Source: Granulicella sp. 5B5 (GTDB lineage: Bacteria; Acidobacteriota; Terriglobia; Terriglobales; Acidobacteriaceae). Taken from it: a stretch of 64,000 nucleotides of DNA. Below, one piece after another: positions 17,928 to 27,828 of this stretch. The DNA is taken from the NCBI RefSeq assembly GCF_014083945.1, contig NZ_CP046444.1, forward strand, positions 3,864,702 to 3,928,701, in the 5' to 3' direction. The notes beneath the pieces were generated by a model. It ran no database searches, had not been told where the DNA came from, and was given only the letters and a program-made list of their open reading frames with translations. The position numbers were made by a program, and so were the translations under genes. Position 1 is the stretch's first letter; each line of letters starts with the position of its first letter.

Positions 17928-18926
17928 TTATGCACTCACAGTAGCGTTGGTCAGCGCGCGCACAATGCAGCGCTTCGCAAGCTCAATCTTGAACCCGTTC
18001 TCACTCGCTGGCTTGGCATCGCGCAGCGCGGCCTCAGCCGCTCTGCGGAACGTCGCCGCATCGGCCCTCTTGCCTTCGAGCTCGCGCTCAGCCTCCAGCG
18101 ACCGCCACGGCCTCGTGCCCACGCCGCCAAGCGCGACACGCGCGTACTCGATCCTGCCACCATTCACTTTCACCACCACTGCGGCAGACGACAGCGCAAA
18201 CTCATACGCCGCACGGTCACGCAGTTTCAGGTACAAAGACTTCGCACCCGCCACCGGCTTCGGCAGCGTCACGCCTGTAATCACCTCGCCCGGCTCCAGC
18301 ACGGTCTCTTTGTGCGGAGTCGAACCCGGCAGCAGATAAAACTCATTCACCGGCACCATCCGCTCGCCCTTCGGCCCGTGGATATGCACCGTCGCCTCCA
18401 GCGCCGTCAGCGCCACGTTCTGGTCTGAAGGATTTGTCGCGATGCAGTCCTTGCTCCCACCCAGCACGGCAAGCATTCGGTTGTGCCCATCAATCGCCGA
18501 GCAACCAGACCCCGGCTCGCGCTTATTGCACGCATGCGCCGTATCGCGAAAGTAAGGACACCGCGTCCGCTGCAGCAGGTTGCCACCCGTCGTCGCCATG
18601 TTGCGCAGCTGCGGCGATGCCCCCGAAAGGATCGCCTCCGACAACACCGCATAATCGCGCTTCACCGCGTCATAATTAGCAACGTACGAGTTCCGCGTCA
18701 GCGCACCCAGCCGCAGTCCGCCCTCTGGCGTTGGCTCGATCTTGTCCAACGGCAGGCCATTGATGTCGACCACCACCTTAGGCCGTTCGACATTCAGCTT
18801 CATCAGGTCGATCAGCGTCGTGCCACCTGCCACAAACCGTGCCTCCGGCATAGCGGCCACCGGGCCTTTGCCCGAAACCGCTGCCTGCTCCACCGTTGTC
18901 GCGCGGCTGAACTTGAATGCTTCCAT
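17928..18926 (-). CDS. Molybdenum hydroxylase FAD subunit
   Basis: 332 residues, PaoB/CoxM-type FAD-binding subunit. EARFVAGGTTLIDLMKLNV is the FAD loop, and TTGGNLLQRTRCPYF plus the Cys-rich stretch about 20 residues on match the periplasmic PaoB type that carries an extra Fe4S4 cluster. ATG 18926 with GGAG upstream is preferred; the open frame extends to 19154 through the end of the Fe-S gene without family similarity. Passes electrons between the Fe-S clusters and an acceptor. Confidence 0.85.
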   Translation of the reverse strand: MEAFKFSRATTVEQAAVSGKGPVAAMPEARFVAGGTTLIDLMKLNVERPKVVVDINGLPLDKIEPTPEGGLRLGALTRNSYVANYDAVKRDYAVLSEAILSGASPQLRNMATTGGNLLQRTRCPYFRDTAHACNKREPGSGCSAIDGHNRMLAVLGGSKDCIATNPSDQNVALTALEATVHIHGPKGERMVPVNEFYLLPGSTPHKETVLEPGEVITGVTLPKPVAGAKSLYLKLRDRAAYEFALSSAAVVVKVNGGRIEYARVALGGVGTRPWRSLEAERELEGKRADAATFRRAAEAALRDAKPASENGFKIELAKRCIVRALTNATVSA

Positions 18927-18985
18927 CGGGAACTCCATTCGCTTCGTCTTGCGTTGGTGTTTCGAAGTCTCTTCTAAACAGAGGC

Positions 18986-19675
18986 TCAGGCCATGCGCCG
19001 TGCCTGCTGCACTGCGGCCACAATATTCGGATACGTGCCGCACCGGCAGATATTGCCGTACATCGCATGTTTCACATCGTCGTCCGTCGGGCCCACCGGC
19101 TCCTTCATCAACGCCACGGCAGACATAATCTGTCCCGACGTGCAGTACCCGCACTGATACGCATCATGCTCCACAAACGCGGCCTGCATCGGGTGCATAT
19201 CATCCGGCTGCCCAATGCCTTCGATCGTAGTGATCTCATCGCCCTCATGCATCAGCGCCAGCGACAGGCACGAGTTCACGCGCCGTCCATTCACATGCAC
19301 CGTGCACGCGCCACACTGGCCATGGTCGCAACCCTTCTTCGTGCCGGGCAGGTCCATGTTCTCGCGCAGGCAATCCAGCAGCGTCGTCCGCGGATCGAGC
19401 TTCATCGGATGCACCTGCCCGTTCACCTTCAGCGTCACGGAAACGACACCTTCGGCCTCGGGCGGTGCGGCAGCGGCAGGCTCCATTACCGGCGCCGGCG
19501 TCGCTCCCAGCAGCGGAGGCGCCGTTGCGGCAATACCCGCAGCACCAAGGTGCGTCAGGAATGACCGTCGGCTCAGGCGGCCGCTCACCGGCTGCTCATT
19601 CTCAGCCGTCGGGGTCACATCATCGGGGGAAAGCTGCGTCGGGGGAGTCTTATCAGCCATAGGGAAATTATGCAC
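18986..19675 (-). CDS. Molybdenum hydroxylase 2Fe-2S subunit, Tat-exported
   Basis: 229 residues, PaoA/CoxS type. The N terminus has a Tat signal (SRRSFLTHLGAAG) after a long leader. The two clusters are bound by CDHGQCGACTVHVNGRRVNSC (split here into C-x4-C-x2-C and a distant C) and by CGYCTSGQ with ICRCGTY. First gene of the operon and the export tag for the whole complex. Start could also be ATG 19660. The complex should act in the periplasm. Confidence 0.88.
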   Translation of the reverse strand: MHNFPMADKTPPTQLSPDDVTPTAENEQPVSGRLSRRSFLTHLGAAGIAATAPPLLGATPAPVMEPAAAAPPEAEGVVSVTLKVNGQVHPMKLDPRTTLLDCLRENMDLPGTKKGCDHGQCGACTVHVNGRRVNSCLSLALMHEGDEITTIEGIGQPDDMHPMQAAFVEHDAYQCGYCTSGQIMSAVALMKEPVGPTDDDVKHAMYGNICRCGTYPNIVAAVQQARRMA

Positions 19676-19753
19676 CCTGTCTGGCAGGTTGCGCTAACTG
19701 AAGCGATTCAATCAATGCAATCCATTCAATATTGTTTTCGTGCCCCCAAACAA

Positions 19754-20314
19754 TTACCGCTTCGTCATCGCATCCAGCGCCAGGTTCAGCTCCAGCACAT
19801 TCACCCTCGGCTCACCCAGCAAACCCAGCTGCCGCTGCGTAATGTGCTGCTGCACCAGTGTTTCCACCGCCGCCATCGGCACCTTCCGCTCCGCCGCCAC
19901 GCGCGTCACCTGATACTCCGCCGCCGCAGGCGTGATGTCCGGATCAAGCCCCGAGCCAGAGGCGGTCACCAGATCCACAGGCACAGGCCCATTCCGCTGT
20001 TCGGTCTTCACACTCGCATCGGTGCGATCAATCAACGCCTTGCTGGTCGGCGCAAGATTCGAGCCACCCGAAGCGCCCGCATCGTAGCCCGTCCCAGCCG
20101 CAGAAGGACGGCTATGAAAGTACTCCGGCCCCGTAAACGGCTGCCCAATCAACGCAGAACCAACCAGCTTCCCATCGCGCACAATCAACTCGCCATTCGC
20201 CTGCCTCGGAAACAACAGCCGCGCCACGCCCGTTACCGCCAGCGGATACCCAATCCCCAGCACCACCGCCGTTACCACCGTATACAGCACCGCCGTCACA
20301 ATGTGTTTCTTCAT
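19754..20314 (-). CDS. kdpC: Potassium-transporting ATPase subunit C
   Basis: 186 residues. One N-terminal membrane span (VTAVLYTVVTAVVLGIGYPL) and the KdpC motifs SALIGQPFTGPEYFHSRPSA and LDPDITPAAAEYQVTRVA. KdpC stabilises the KdpFAB pump and helps ATP binding. It follows kdpB by 14 bp and closes the operon. Confidence 0.95.
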   Translation of the reverse strand: MKKHIVTAVLYTVVTAVVLGIGYPLAVTGVARLLFPRQANGELIVRDGKLVGSALIGQPFTGPEYFHSRPSAAGTGYDAGASGGSNLAPTSKALIDRTDASVKTEQRNGPVPVDLVTASGSGLDPDITPAAAEYQVTRVAAERKVPMAAVETLVQQHITQRQLGLLGEPRVNVLELNLALDAMTKR

Positions 20315-20328
20315 CTCGTCCCTCCGAC

Positions 20329-22380
20329 CTACGCCAGCCCAACCGCAGTAATCAACATATCGATCAGCTTAATTCCAATAAACGGAACAATAATCCCGCC
20401 AAGCCCATACACCATCAGGTTCCGCTGCAGCAGCGCCGCCGCCGACATCGGCCTGTACGTCACTCCGCGCAGCGCCAGCGGAATCAGCGCCACAATCACC
20501 AGCGCATTGAAGATCACCGCCGACAGCACCGCCGACTCCGCATTGTGCAGGTGCATCACGTTCAGCGCATTCAGCACCGGAAACACGCCTGCAAACATCG
20601 CCGGAATAATCGCAAAGTACTTCGCAATGTCATTCGAGATCGAAAACGTCGTCAGCGCCCCACGCGTCATCAGCAACTGCTTGCCAATTGCCACAATCTC
20701 AATCAGCTTGGTCGGATTGCTGTCCAGGTCGACCATGTTGCCGGCCTCCTTCGCAGCCTGCGTGCCGCTGTTCATCGCCACGCCTACATCGGCCTGCGCC
20801 AGCGCCGGAGCATCGTTCGTCCCATCACCTGTCATCGCAACGAGTTTGCCTTCGGCCTGCTCCCGCTTGATCAGGTCCATCTTGTCCTTCGGCTTGGCCT
20901 CGGCAAGAAAGTCATCCACACCGGCCTCGCGAGCAATAGCCGCAGCCGTCAGCGGGTTATCGCCAGTAATCATCACCGTGCGGATACCCATCGCGCGTAG
21001 TTGATCGAACCGCTCGCGCATCCCGCCCTTCACAATGTCCTTCAAATGGATCACGCCCAGCGCGCGCCCATTCTCAGCCACCACCAGCGGAGTACCGCCA
21101 CTGCGCGCCACCGTCTCCACTGACTCGCGCACCTCGTTCGGCATCCTCACGCCATGCTCTTCCAGGTAGCGCGCAATCGCATCCACAGCACCCTTGCGAA
21201 TACTCCGTCCATCCACCTCGATGCCGCTCATGCGCGTCGTCGCAGAGAAGGGAATGAACTCAGCATTCAGCTTCGCCAGCTCACGCCCGCGCAGCCCATA
21301 CTGCTCCTTCGCCAGCACCACAATCGAGCGCCCCTCCGGCGTCTCATCCGACAACGACGACAGCTGCGCCGCATCCGCAAGCTGCTCTCCGGTCACACCC
21401 GGCGCAGCTACAAACTCCGAAGCCTGCCGGTTGCCAATCGTGATAGTCCCCGTCTTATCCAGCAGTAACGTATTCACATCACCGGCCGCCTCCACAGCAC
21501 GGCCCGAGGTCGCCAGTACATTGTGCTGCACCAGCCGGTCCATGCCCGCAATGCCAATTGCGGAGAGCAGCCCGCCAATCGTCGTTGGAATCAAACACAC
21601 CAGCAGCGAAATCAGCACAAAGATCGTCTGCGGCGCGCCCGAGTACATCGCGAACGGCTGCAGCGTCACCACCGCCAGCAGAAAGATAATCGTCAACCCC
21701 GCCAGCAGAATATTCAGTGCAATCTCATTCGGAGTCTTCTGCCTCTCAGCACCTTCCACCAGCGCAATCATGCGGTCCAAAAACGTCTCGCCAGGGTTCG
21801 ACGTGATCTTTACCGTAATCGCATCGCTCAACACGCGCGTCCCGCCCGTCACAGCGGAGCGGTCACCGCCAGCTTCGCGAATCACCGGCGCACTCTCGCC
21901 CGTAATGGCAGACTCATCCACTGACGCGACACCGTCCACAATCTCGCCATCGCCAGGAATCATCTGCCCAGCAACTACGCGCACCACATCGCCTGCACGC
22001 AGCTGCGAGCTCGGCACTTCCTCCACATCACCGGCCTTGTTCACGCGATACGCCGTCGTCTCCGACTTCGCCAGCCGCAGCGCATCGGCCTGCGCCTTGC
22101 CGCGCCCTTCGGCCATCGCCTCGGCAAAGTTCGCAAACAGCACCGTGAACCACAGCCACAGCGTAATCTGCACATCGAACTTGAAGTGCCCCGTGTGCCG
22201 CACCGTGTCCAGCACCAGCAGCACGCTGGTCAGCACACTGCCTACCTCTACCACGAACATCACCGGGTTCTTCATCATCAGCTGCGGCGCCAACTTGCGC
22301 AGAGCATCCACGCTCGCGCGCCGCACAATCGCACCATCAAACAGCGACTGGCGTCCCTTCAACTCTCTTGCGGTCGACAT
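20329..22380 (-). CDS. kdpB: Potassium-transporting ATPase ATP-binding subunit
   Basis: 683 residues, P-type ATPase. The phosphorylated Asp is in [10 protein letters not shown], the TGES loop is [11 protein letters not shown], and the hinge is [20 protein letters not shown]. Start ATG 22380 has GGGAG seven bases upstream; the frame is open to 22440 but that extension runs through REP palindromes, so it is rejected. Drives high-affinity potassium uptake with KdpA. Confidence 0.95.
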   Translation of the reverse strand: MSTARELKGRQSLFDGAIVRRASVDALRKLAPQLMMKNPVMFVVEVGSVLTSVLLVLDTVRHTGHFKFDVQITLWLWFTVLFANFAEAMAEGRGKAQADALRLAKSETTAYRVNKAGDVEEVPSSQLRAGDVVRVVAGQMIPGDGEIVDGVASVDESAITGESAPVIREAGGDRSAVTGGTRVLSDAITVKITSNPGETFLDRMIALVEGAERQKTPNEIALNILLAGLTIIFLLAVVTLQPFAMYSGAPQTIFVLISLLVCLIPTTIGGLLSAIGIAGMDRLVQHNVLATSGRAVEAAGDVNTLLLDKTGTITIGNRQASEFVAAPGVTGEQLADAAQLSSLSDETPEGRSIVVLAKEQYGLRGRELAKLNAEFIPFSATTRMSGIEVDGRSIRKGAVDAIARYLEEHGVRMPNEVRESVETVARSGGTPLVVAENGRALGVIHLKDIVKGGMRERFDQLRAMGIRTVMITGDNPLTAAAIAREAGVDDFLAEAKPKDKMDLIKREQAEGKLVAMTGDGTNDAPALAQADVGVAMNSGTQAAKEAGNMVDLDSNPTKLIEIVAIGKQLLMTRGALTTFSISNDIAKYFAIIPAMFAGVFPVLNALNVMHLHNAESAVLSAVIFNALVIVALIPLALRGVTYRPMSAAALLQRNLMVYGLGGIIVPFIGIKLIDMLITAVGLA

Positions 22381-22408
22381 ACTCAATCTCCCTGCCACAT
22401 CTCGGTAG

Positions 22409-22464
22409 GCCGGGGCTTCAGCCCCGGCAATTCGGTTCATCCATCAAGCGGGGCTTTAGCCCCG
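22409..22464. repeat. REP pair inside the kdp operon
   Basis: Two palindromes: GCCGGGGC-TTCA-GCCCCGGC (22409-22428) and CGGGGC-TTTA-GCCCCG (22449-22464), the latter followed by GAGG. The same paired design (TTCA loop, then TTTA loop with GGAG tail) recurs near 29.38 and 30.42 kb. It fills the 93-bp gap between kdpA and kdpB, so the transcript of this operon carries two strong hairpins. Confidence 0.75.
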
Positions 22465-22473
22465 GAGGCAGTC

Positions 22474-24237
22474 TCAAAACGCGCTTCCGGCGTGTAGCAG
22501 CAGGTGCTCCAGCACCGGCCCTAGGCTGATAGCAGGGAAGAACGTCAACGCCCCTACGATCAAAATCACACCCACCAGCAGCACCGTAAACAGCGGCGTT
22601 GTCACCGGGAACGTGCCGGCACTCTCGGGCACAATCTTCTTTCGCGCCAGGTTGCCTGCAATTGCCAGCATCGGCACAATCATCAGGAACCGCCCAATAA
22701 ACATCGCAATCCCAAGCGAGTAGTTGTACCAATGCGTGTTCCAGTTCGACCCTGCGAACGCCGAGCCGTTATTGCCCGTCGCCGACGCATACGCATATAG
22801 CACCTCGCTCAACCCATGCGGCCCTTTGTTCGCGAGCACGCTCAGCCCAGTCTGCGGCATCAGCACCGCCACCGCAGCGAACCCAAGAATGATCAACGGA
22901 AAGATCAGCAGGTACAGCATCGACATCTGCACGTCATACGCTTCGATCTTCTTGCCCAGGTACTCCGGTGTTCGTCCCACCATCAGTCCGGCGATGAACA
23001 CCGCGAGCACCACAAACACCAGCATCCCGTACAGGCCAGCGCCCACGCCGCCAAACACAATTTCGCCCAGCAGAATGTTCACCAGCGGCACCATCCCGCC
23101 CAGCGGCATGAACGAGTCATGCATCGAGTTCACCGCACCGCAGCTCGCATCGGTCGTCACAGTTGCAAAGAGTGCCGAGTTCGCAATCCCGAACCGAACC
23201 TCTTTGCCTTCCATGTTGCCGCCCGGCTGCATCTGCGTATGCGCCTGGTCCACATCATGCAGCAGAGGGTTCGGCTGCGCCTCGGCCCAATAGCAAGTCG
23301 TCACGCCCGCAAGAAACAACACCGCCATCGCCGCCAGCACCGCACCGCCGTGCTTCGGAGACCCCACCATCTTCCCCAGCGTCACCGTCAGCCCTGCCGG
23401 GACCACAAAGATCGACAGCAGTTGCAAAAAGTTTGACAGCGGCGTCGGGTTCTCAAACGGATGCGCGCTGTTTGCATTGAAGAACCCGCCCCCGTTCGTC
23501 CCCAGCATCTTGATCGCCTCCTGCGAGGCCACCGGCCCTTGCGCGATCGTCTGCGTCGTCACCGTCGTGCTCTTGCCGCTCGCATCAGTCACAGTCTGCG
23601 GCTGCACCAGCGTTGCCTTGTCATACGGACGAAAGTTCTGCACCACGCCCTGCGATACCAGCACAATCGCAAACACAAAACTGATCGGCAGCAGCACCCA
23701 CAGCGTGCCACGCGTCAGGTCCACCCAGAAGTTGCCCAGCGTCTTACTCTCGCGGCGCGCGATGCCGCGCACAAACGCAATCGCCAGCGCCAGCCCCACC
23801 GCGGCAGACCAGAAGTTATGCGTCGCCAGCCCCAGCATCTGCGTCAGGTAGCTCATCGTCGACTCCGGCACATAGCTCTGCCAGTTCGTGTTCGTCGTAA
23901 ACGAGATCGCCGTATTCAGTGCCACATCCGGCGCAACGCCCGGCAGGTGCTGTACGTTCAGCGGCAGAAACCCCTGCAGCCGCTCCACAACATACGTCAG
24001 CACCATCGTCGCCGCGCTGAACGCCAGCATTGCAACGGCATACTCCGTCCACTGCATCTCGTGTTCAGCATCAACGCCGGTCACGCGATACAGCACCCGC
24101 TCCACAGGTCCAAAGACCGGATCGAGCCATGTCTTGCGCCGCTCAAACACCCGCGTCATATAGCTGCCCATCGGCTGTGCCAGCAGCAGTACCAGCACCG
24201 TGAACAGCAGAATCTGTAACCACCCATTCAGTGACAT
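22474..24237 (-). CDS. kdpA: Potassium-transporting ATPase subunit A
   Basis: 587 residues, polytopic channel-like subunit that binds and passes potassium. SFTTNTNWQSYVPEST holds the first selectivity-filter region and TNGGGFFNANSAHPFENP the second; the N terminus ILLFTVLVLLLAQPMGSYMTRVF and the WTEYAVAMLAF segment are typical. Length matches the family. Start follows the stop of kdpF directly. Confidence 0.95.
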   Translation of the reverse strand: MSLNGWLQILLFTVLVLLLAQPMGSYMTRVFERRKTWLDPVFGPVERVLYRVTGVDAEHEMQWTEYAVAMLAFSAATMVLTYVVERLQGFLPLNVQHLPGVAPDVALNTAISFTTNTNWQSYVPESTMSYLTQMLGLATHNFWSAAVGLALAIAFVRGIARRESKTLGNFWVDLTRGTLWVLLPISFVFAIVLVSQGVVQNFRPYDKATLVQPQTVTDASGKSTTVTTQTIAQGPVASQEAIKMLGTNGGGFFNANSAHPFENPTPLSNFLQLLSIFVVPAGLTVTLGKMVGSPKHGGAVLAAMAVLFLAGVTTCYWAEAQPNPLLHDVDQAHTQMQPGGNMEGKEVRFGIANSALFATVTTDASCGAVNSMHDSFMPLGGMVPLVNILLGEIVFGGVGAGLYGMLVFVVLAVFIAGLMVGRTPEYLGKKIEAYDVQMSMLYLLIFPLIILGFAAVAVLMPQTGLSVLANKGPHGLSEVLYAYASATGNNGSAFAGSNWNTHWYNYSLGIAMFIGRFLMIVPMLAIAGNLARKKIVPESAGTFPVTTPLFTVLLVGVILIVGALTFFPAISLGPVLEHLLLHAGSAF

Positions 24238-24324
24238 CTAGAACTTCTCCGGCTTCAAAAGCGCATACACCAGGTAGACCAGCAACAAGGCCGAGACCGC
24301 CAACAGCACAATATTCTGGATCAT
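24238..24324 (-). CDS. kdpF: Potassium-transporting ATPase small subunit F
   Basis: 28 residues: MIQNIVLLAVSALLLVYLVY then ALLKPEKF. A single membrane span ending in the LLKPEKF tail typical of KdpF, the lipid-like stabiliser of the KdpFABC pump. Preceded by GAGGAG and ending exactly where kdpA starts. Its ATG overlaps the TGA of the 37-codon ORF upstream. Confidence 0.9.
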   Translation of the reverse strand: MIQNIVLLAVSALLLVYLVYALLKPEKF

Positions 24325-24434
24325 CGTCTCTCCTCTCCGCGTGTTGCGACGTTCAAGCGCGCGCACCCTGCCACATAAGCCAGGCTCAGCGGAAACAAAA
24401 CAACCAACATCAGCAAAGCCACTGCGTCACCCAT
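24321..24434 (-). CDS. 37-aa membrane ORF coupled to kdpF
   Basis: Reading begins MGDAVALLMLVVLFPLSLAY and ends VAGCARLNVATRGEERR. One membrane span followed by a short charged tail with a Cys. GGAG lies five bases before the ATG, and the TGA stop overlaps the ATG of kdpF (ATGA), so translation is coupled. It lies in the 121-bp space between porin and kdpF that would otherwise be empty. I recall small ORFs of similar pattern (hydrophobic run, Y-V-x-G/A-C-x-R-L) before kdpF in other genomes but cannot verify that here. Likely a further small subunit or regulator of the pump. Confidence 0.6.
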   Translation of the reverse strand: MGDAVALLMLVVLFPLSLAYVAGCARLNVATRGEERR

Positions 24435-24446
24435 AACTCTCCATCC

Positions 24447-25901
24447 TCAAAAGTGGTACGTGATATCACCAGCCACAACGAACTGTGTCTTCTTTGTGCC
24501 AAGGTTATAGGCCGCCAGGTCATAGGAGTGCTCCAGCCGGACCTCCGGACGAAACAGCACGGTAGAGCCAATCCACTGCCCAAAGCTGATCAGGTGCTCG
24601 CTGTACTTTGTCGCGTACCCGGTCCGCTGGCCCCTGATGTCGTCCACAAATTCATTGCGGATAGAGAGGTAACGGTGAGTGTTGAACTCGTGTTCCACGT
24701 AATTCACCACACCCACCTCAGGCGCAAAGCAGGTCTTTTCGCCGTAAGCGCAGAAAGCCCCATTCGCGCCGGTCTCTGGCTTGATCGGGTTCGCTACATT
24801 GCCTGCGATGTTCGGCACATCGCGCTCATACATGTACCAGGTCTCGCTGTCCGTGTGCCAGCTTGAGTTCAGCTTGTGGTACCAGGTCTCGTAGTAGCTC
24901 TGCAGATTGTTGTAAGCGTATTTCCCGTCATTGAACGAGTTCGCGCACGTATACAGCGCATCGCCCCCGTGGCTCCAGGTGTAGTCCACGCATGCCGTGC
25001 CGGTGGGTTTCACATCCTTCGTCCACGGTGCCACGTCATTGCCGCCGGAAAATCCCGTCTGCAGCAACCAGTGATCGCTCAGCTTGATGCTCGCCACAAT
25101 CCCCGTCTGCGTATAAGGGTCCAGCGTGTACAAAATCGAGTGCGAGTACGTGTAATTGTTCGGTGCCAACTGCGCTTCAATGTCCGGTAGCGAGATGTAG
25201 CGCCCCACGCGAATGTTCATGCCCTTCGCAACATGCGGCACATAAATGTCCAGGTAGAACATCACTGGGTCGTAGCCATATTCATGGTTCTCCAGCAGTA
25301 GCTGCTGTGAGAAGTAACCTTTCGCTGTGGTGTAGCGATAGTCTTGCCCATAGAGCTGCGCGAACCGGAAACCCCAGTCCACGTGGTCGGTCTGCACCGT
25401 ATTTGGCAGCCGCTCGATATACAGCACCTGTTGATCTGGGATCACGCGATTGGGATTGACATAGTACGCCGCCGGCGCATTCGCCCCATCACCTTTGTTG
25501 CTGGTGCTCACGTTGAATCCGCCATTGAACCAGCCATAGATCTTTGTCCGGCTGCGGTTCTCGTTGATGGCTTGCATCAGTGGGTACGTCTGCGTATCCG
25601 GCGCACCAATCACCGGCGTTCCACCCACTGAGTAATCCGGACTCGGAAAGGGTGTCGAATCCAACGGGGCAGCATACCCTCGCCGCTCCGCTATGGGCGC
25701 ACTGCCTGCGGCCGGAGCAGGGAACCAGTCATCGTGATACGCCTCACCCAACCGCTGGAAGAAATTCCCGCTTACCGCTGGCATCGGGGCATCGGCTGTT
25801 GCCGGTTGTTGCGCCTCACTGAAACACAAACCCAAAAACAAGAAAACGACAGCGGTAACAGCCTTACGAAGTTGCACGTCCAACGACCTCACGGACTCCA
25901 T
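24447..25901 (-). CDS. Outer-membrane beta-barrel porin (BBP2/OmpL-like)
   Basis: About 484 residues. Signal peptide (AVTAVVFLFLGLCFSEAQ), then alternating amphipathic strands rich in Tyr/Trp (IYGWFNGGFNVS, ETWYMYERDV) and a C-terminal strand ending in Phe (AGDITYHF), the signal for outer-membrane insertion. It resembles the putative beta-barrel porin-2 family. It lies within the kdp operon between kdpE and the small ORF, so it may let potassium cross the outer membrane when the pump is induced. Start at ATG 25901 or 25919. Confidence 0.75.
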   Translation of the reverse strand: MESVRSLDVQLRKAVTAVVFLFLGLCFSEAQQPATADAPMPAVSGNFFQRLGEAYHDDWFPAPAAGSAPIAERRGYAAPLDSTPFPSPDYSVGGTPVIGAPDTQTYPLMQAINENRSRTKIYGWFNGGFNVSTSNKGDGANAPAAYYVNPNRVIPDQQVLYIERLPNTVQTDHVDWGFRFAQLYGQDYRYTTAKGYFSQQLLLENHEYGYDPVMFYLDIYVPHVAKGMNIRVGRYISLPDIEAQLAPNNYTYSHSILYTLDPYTQTGIVASIKLSDHWLLQTGFSGGNDVAPWTKDVKPTGTACVDYTWSHGGDALYTCANSFNDGKYAYNNLQSYYETWYHKLNSSWHTDSETWYMYERDVPNIAGNVANPIKPETGANGAFCAYGEKTCFAPEVGVVNYVEHEFNTHRYLSIRNEFVDDIRGQRTGYATKYSEHLISFGQWIGSTVLFRPEVRLEHSYDLAAYNLGTKKTQFVVAGDITYHF

Positions 25902-25976
25902 TACACGCCCCGCTTCCATTGGAAGTCCGTAGGGAAAGCGTTAAGAAGTCATAAGTTCGCCAGACTAACGCCTGCT

Positions 25977-26669
25977 CTATTCGTCAGTTGGGCCGGCCAC
26001 TCCGCGCAGCCGATACCCCACCCACGGCTCACTCTCGATGTACCGCCCACTGTCGTTGCTGTCCAGCTTCTTGCGCAGCTGCGCCACCAGTACGCGCAGA
26101 TACTCCGGCTGGTCTTCACCCGCCGGTCCCCATATGTTCCGCAGCAGTTGCCGGTGCGTCATCACCTGGTCCGGATGGCTCGCCAGTTGCAGCAGCAGAT
26201 CGAACTCCTTCGGCGTCAGGTGCGTCTCCACGCCGCGCACACTCACGCGTCGCGAAGCCGTATCGACGTGCAGATCACCCACCGTAATCACGGCGGCCGG
26301 AGGCTCGTTGCGTAGCCCCTTGCGCAGGTTCGCGCGCACTCGCGCCAGCAGCTCCTGCATGCTGAACGGTTTGGTCACATAGTCGTCCGCGCCCTCGTCC
26401 AGCGCGGCCACTTTGATTGGCTCCTGCTCGCGCACCGATAGCACAATGATCGGCACCTCCGAGATCGCGCGGATCGCCCGCGTCAGCTCCAGCCCATCCA
26501 TCTCCGGCATCGAGAGGTCGGTAATCACAAGGTCCGGCGACGCGCTCTTGAACACGCTGAACGCCTCCATCCCATTGTTCGCAACCGAAACCTCATACCC
26601 GCTGCTCTGCAACGAAGTCCGCAGCACGCGCGTAATCTGCCGCTCATCGTCCACGATCAGAATTCGCAT
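25977..26669 (-). CDS. kdpE: KdpE-type response regulator
   Basis: 230 residues. Receiver with acidic pair D7-D8 and phospho-acceptor D51 (VITDLSMPEMDG), followed by an OmpR-type winged helix (LTPKEFDLLLQLASHPDQV, YLRVLVAQLRKKLD). It should activate the kdp operon at low potassium. ATG 26669 is two bases after the kdpD stop, and the receiver starts at once; the longer open frame to 26756 is read-through. AGGAG is 11 bases upstream. Confidence 0.92.
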   Translation of the reverse strand: MRILIVDDERQITRVLRTSLQSSGYEVSVANNGMEAFSVFKSASPDLVITDLSMPEMDGLELTRAIRAISEVPIIVLSVREQEPIKVAALDEGADDYVTKPFSMQELLARVRANLRKGLRNEPPAAVITVGDLHVDTASRRVSVRGVETHLTPKEFDLLLQLASHPDQVMTHRQLLRNIWGPAGEDQPEYLRVLVAQLRKKLDSNDSGRYIESEPWVGYRLRGVAGPTDE

Positions 26670-26671
26670 CG

Positions 26672-27811
26672 CTATCGGTTCTCCTGGCTCACAATATGCA
26701 GGTCCACATGCGGCGCAGCCGACATGAACCGCTGGATAGCCAGATAGTACAGCCACTTCTTCATGCCCTTCAGCGCCGACCTCCCAAAGATCGCCTGTGT
26801 GATCCTGTTCTCGCTCACAAACGCCGCTGTCGTAGCCGGAATATTCTTCCCCGTCAGCTGCACAATATGCGCTCCCAGGTTCTTCGCAAACAGCAGGCTC
26901 GCCTCCAGCGTCCGCTTGCGCTCCGGCTCGTCATCCTTCGGGTTATGCACATGCACCACATAAAACTCTCCGCCCAAACCTTCAGCCAGCCGCGCTCCAC
27001 GAGCAATCAAGTCGCGCGCCTGCGCACTCGCGCTGATGCACACCGCCACCTTTTCCGTTACCGACCAATGTGCCCCGAGCTGCTTGCTCTTCACATAGTC
27101 ATCGAGTGTCCGGTCCACCGCCCGCGTCACCTTGTGCAGCGCCATCTCGCGCAGCGCAATCAAGTTCCCGCGACGAAAAAAGTTCTGCAGCGCCCTCTCC
27201 GCCCGCTCCAGCGGATAGATGTCCCCACGCCGCATCCGCGTCGCCAGCGCCTCTGGCGTCAAATCGCTGATCACGATCTCATCTGCCCGGTCCAGCACCC
27301 AGTCCGGCACGGCCTCGCGCACCATAACGCCCGTCAGGCTCTGCACGCGCGGCCCCAGGCTCTCCACATGCTGCACATTGATCGTGCTCAGCACATCGAT
27401 GTTGTTCTCCAGCAGCAGCAGCACATCCTCATAGCGCTTCGCAAACCGGCTGCCTTCAATGTTCGTATGCGCCAATTCGTCCACCAGCACCACCTGCGGC
27501 CGCCGCTTCAAAATGGCGTCCAGATCCATCTCACGAAACAGTGTCCCTTTGTAATCGATCTCCCGTGGCGGCACCTGCTCCAGTTGCGTCGCCAGCTCGG
27601 CGGTACCCTTGCGTCCATGCGTCTCCACATAGCCGATCACCACATCTTCGCCGCGCGCATGCCGGCGTATCCCTTCACCGAGCATGCTGAACGTCTTGCC
27701 CACCCCCGGCGCATAGCCCAGAAACACCTTGAACCGCCCGCGAGTCTTCTCCGGCTCCGCCGCTGGCAGCCAGTCTTCAGGCCTCTTCCTCGGTGCCTCG
27801 CTGTTCGCCAA
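26672..27811 (-). CDS. kdpD: KdpD N-terminal sensor half (split KdpD)
   Basis: 379 residues, only the cytoplasmic input part of KdpD. The ATP-binding loop is GYAPGVGKTFSMLGEG, Walker B VVLVDELAHTN, and residues about 235-375 form a universal-stress-protein domain (VAVCISASAQARDLI, ITQAIFGRSALKG). The membrane region and kinase of classical KdpD (about 890 residues) are absent here and are encoded on the opposite strand by the divergent gene at 27829. Start is TTG 27811 with AGGAG 11 bases upstream. Known role of this part: sensing of potassium/turgor and control of the kinase-to-phosphatase switch. Confidence 0.88.
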   Translation of the reverse strand: MANSEAPRKRPEDWLPAAEPEKTRGRFKVFLGYAPGVGKTFSMLGEGIRRHARGEDVVIGYVETHGRKGTAELATQLEQVPPREIDYKGTLFREMDLDAILKRRPQVVLVDELAHTNIEGSRFAKRYEDVLLLLENNIDVLSTINVQHVESLGPRVQSLTGVMVREAVPDWVLDRADEIVISDLTPEALATRMRRGDIYPLERAERALQNFFRRGNLIALREMALHKVTRAVDRTLDDYVKSKQLGAHWSVTEKVAVCISASAQARDLIARGARLAEGLGGEFYVVHVHNPKDDEPERKRTLEASLLFAKNLGAHIVQLTGKNIPATTAAFVSENRITQAIFGRSALKGMKKWLYYLAIQRFMSAAPHVDLHIVSQENR

Positions 27812-27828
27812 CGTCGTAGTATCTCCTA

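Noticed and set aside
22381..22440. N-terminal extension of KdpB
   Set aside because: The extension translates REP palindromes; ATG 22380 with GGGAG gives the normal KdpB start.
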